A stretch of DNA of 5,655 nucleotides from Nostoc sp. CHAB 5715 (GTDB lineage Bacteria; Cyanobacteriota; Cyanobacteriia; Cyanobacteriales; Nostocaceae), in assembly GCF_020829685.1 (NCBI RefSeq), contig NZ_JAIVFR010000474.1, forward strand, positions 1 to 5,655, written 5' to 3'. A program made the translations under genes and the position numbers. Positions 4,114 to 5,655 of this stretch are shown here, one piece after another. A model generated the notes under the pieces. That model worked only from the letters and a program-made list of their open reading frames with translations, searched no databases and was not told the origin of the DNA. Positions within the stretch are counted from its first letter, which is position 1. Every line of letters starts with the position of its first letter.

Positions 4114-5655
4114 TCAATTTTCCAACACAGATTCCGCTACCTTCCCATTTTCCACAACAGCCGCACTTTGCTTAGGTAACAAAAACCTACCAAACTTCGA
4201 GTACAAAGCAGGTAAAACCAACAAAGTTAACGCCGTAGAAGTAAACAACCCACCTAACACTACAATCGAAAGAGGTTGCAAAATTTCCTTCCCTGGCCCC
4301 ACTGAAATTATCAACGGAACTAAACCCAAAGCTGAAGTTAAAGATGTCATCAAAATAGCGTTGAGTCGTTCCATTGACCCAGCAATTAATACTTCTTTTA
4401 AAGACATTCCTATCGCAACTTTTGTAGTGTAATTATCTACTAATAATAATCCGTTTCGAGTAGCCACACCAAACAAAGTTACAAATCCTACCAATGAGGC
4501 TACAGAAACAACTCCTCCTGTAAAAGCTACCGCAATTACTCCACCCACTAATGCAATGGGCAAGTTAATCATAATCATTGCTGTTGAAGCGATTGATTTC
4601 ACAGAAAGATACATTAGTACTGTAATCACAACAAAAGAAATAGCACTGAAAACCAGAATATTTTGTGATGCTCGTTCTTCTGCTTCAAATTGACCTCCAT
4701 ATTGGATAAAATAACCTGAAGGAAGTTGAACTTGTGCCTTAACTTTATTTTGAATATCTGTCACTACAGAACGCAAATCTCTGCCTTTAGCATTAGCAGA
4801 TACCACAATTAAACGTGAAACATTTTCCCGATTAATAGTATTAGGGCCAGTGCCATAGGCAACCGTAGCAACTTTAGCTAAAGGTATTTTATTTCCATCA
4901 GGGGTATCAACTCATAAATTCTCAATTGTTTGTAGATTGTTGCGATACTGTGGTTGCAACCACACAACCAAATCAAAGCTTTGTTGCTTCTCTAAAACTT
5001 GAGATACTGCTCTTCCATTGAGCGCTGTTTCAATGATATTAGATAATTGTCCAATAGTTAAACCGTAGCGAGATGCAGCAACACGGTCAAACTTAATTTG
5101 AATTTGTTCAATAGGAATCTGTGGTTCGAGTTGTAAATCTACAATTCCCAAAATAGATTTCATTGCGTCTTCAACTTGCTTTCCAAGCTTGCGAAGTTCT
5201 TCTAAGTCGGAACCAAAAATTTTGACTGCGATTTGACTCCTGACCCCAGACAAAATTTCATCAATACGGTGAGCAATAAATCCACCAATATTAGATGCAG
5301 CCCCTGGTATTTTGTTAAACTCTTCGCGCAACCATTCTACAGTAGCTGCGCGATTTTTCATTCCTTTGTCACTCAACCCAATATCAAGGTGAGCCAAATT
5401 CACAGGTGCAGCATCTGCATCATTGGGGGCGCGTCCGGCGCGTAATTGAATATACTTTAATCTAGGGTCGTCTTTGAGTTTATCTTCCAAAGCAAAAGCA
5501 GCACTATTGGTAGCTTCTAAAGATGTACCTGGGTAAAGTGCTAAAGTATTTACCAAAGTTGATTCTTGGAATTCAGGTAAAAATGCCCGTCCTAAAGCTG
5601 GGAAAATAATAATTGCTGCGATCATTCCCGCCGCAGCCACGAACCGCATCAAAGA
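4114..5655 (-). pseudogene. czcA: CzcA-type heavy-metal RND efflux pump, C-terminal half, interrupted by an in-frame TGA
   Basis: This is the inner-membrane proton-driven component of a CzcCBA-type tripartite exporter. The visible 513 codons are about half of a ~1,040-residue protein, whose N-terminus lies beyond the window. In order they hold helix 7 (RFVAAAGMIAAIIIFPALG), the conserved FLPEFQE and YPGTSLEA, and the second periplasmic porter/docking region (RIDEILSGVRSQIAVKIFG, ASRYGLTIGQL, YGGQFEAEERA). Helices 8-12 follow (NLPIALVGG, GVATRNGLLLVDNY, TLLVLPALYSKFG). The C-terminus is natural. One TGA at 4912-4914 interrupts the segment IENL-stop-VDTPDG, where relatives usually have Leu-Val-Asp-Thr-Pro; the frame is the same on both sides. 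A GTG at 4806 could restart translation, but the product would lack most of the periplasmic half. The three CusA copper-site methionines are replaced by Glu, Leu and Thr at the aligned places (alignment by eye), favouring Zn/Co/Cd/Ni over Cu/Ag. Confidence 0.9.
4912..4914 (-). other. In-frame nonsense codon TGA in the RND pump gene
   Basis: The codons read AAT TTA TGA GTT GAT ACC CCT. A single T-to-G change from TTA (Leu) gives TGA, and Leu is a usual residue at this place in CzcA-like proteins. The flanking 35 codons before position 4807 are fully family-like, so this is a point lesion rather than a gene boundary. Confidence 0.85.

Noticed and set aside
4040..4432. Open frame of 130 codons on the plus strand
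   Set aside because: It lies mostly antisense to the end of the RND pump, which has strong family matches. The predicted protein has no recognisable domain.
4912..4914. TGA as a selenocysteine codon or alternative code
   Set aside because: Relatives have Leu rather than Cys at this place. Cyanobacteria use the standard bacterial code, other genes here stop at TGA, and no insertion-element-like hairpin is evident downstream.
5233..5445. Plus-strand open frame opposite the RND gene
   Set aside because: It is antisense to a conserved periplasmic region of the pump, with no independent support.
4114..5655. RND pump naturally encoded as two separate polypeptides
   Set aside because: Both sides of the TGA are in one frame with no spacer, start signal or ribosome-binding site, and the break falls inside a folded periplasmic domain.

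Overview
The window looks like cyanobacterial DNA, most likely from a Nostoc-type filamentous genus. Three copies of the HIP1 octamer GCGATCGC occur at 501-508, 2110-2117 and 3301-3308, far more than chance predicts in 5.7 kb. The sigma factor has the cyanobacterial group 2 layout, and the spacers carry palindromic and heptamer repeats of the kind scattered through Nostocales genomes. The theme is heavy-metal export. Three unrelated classes of metal exporter lie together, with a small membrane-anchored periplasmic protein and a sigma factor between them. No transposase, RNA gene or CRISPR array was seen.

Layout. 1-1055 (+) is the C-terminal part of a P1B-2 (Zn/Cd/Pb) P-type ATPase, intact as far as it is visible. 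1056-1398 is non-coding and repeat-rich, with a small hairpin repeat and a ~126-bp MITE-like inverted repeat. 1399-2072 (+) is a cation diffusion facilitator (CDF) gene that changes frame at a T7 run and ends just after membrane helix 6. 2157-2774 (+) is an intact gene for an exported, C-terminally anchored Ig-like/FixH-YtkA-like protein. 2794-3797 (-) is a group 2 sigma-70 gene, convergent with the previous gene and split by a one-base deletion near 3160. 3846-4113 is an AT-rich spacer with a possible sigma promoter and a weak hairpin after the pump gene. 4114-5655 (-) is the C-terminal half of a CzcA-type RND pump with an in-frame TGA at 4912-4914.

How the genes fit together. The ATPase and the CDF would move zinc-like divalent ions from cytoplasm to periplasm, and the RND pump would carry them across the outer membrane. 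The Ig-like protein would face the periplasm. The sigma factor is placed to be a local regulator, which is inference. From memory, Nostoc sp. PCC 7120 carries a comparable mix of an Azt-type ATPase, Czc-type RND genes and SigB-type sigma genes on a plasmid; this should be checked.

The most striking feature is that three of the five genes carry exactly one disabling lesion each, in otherwise well-conserved coding sequence: a T-run frameshift, a one-base deletion and a nonsense codon. The ATPase and the Ig-like gene are clean. Recent decay of a redundant metal-resistance region is the simplest reading. Recoding or slippage at the CDF gene and sequence error are the alternatives. I do not see a clearly new biological system. 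The least characterised intact component is the Ig-like anchored protein.
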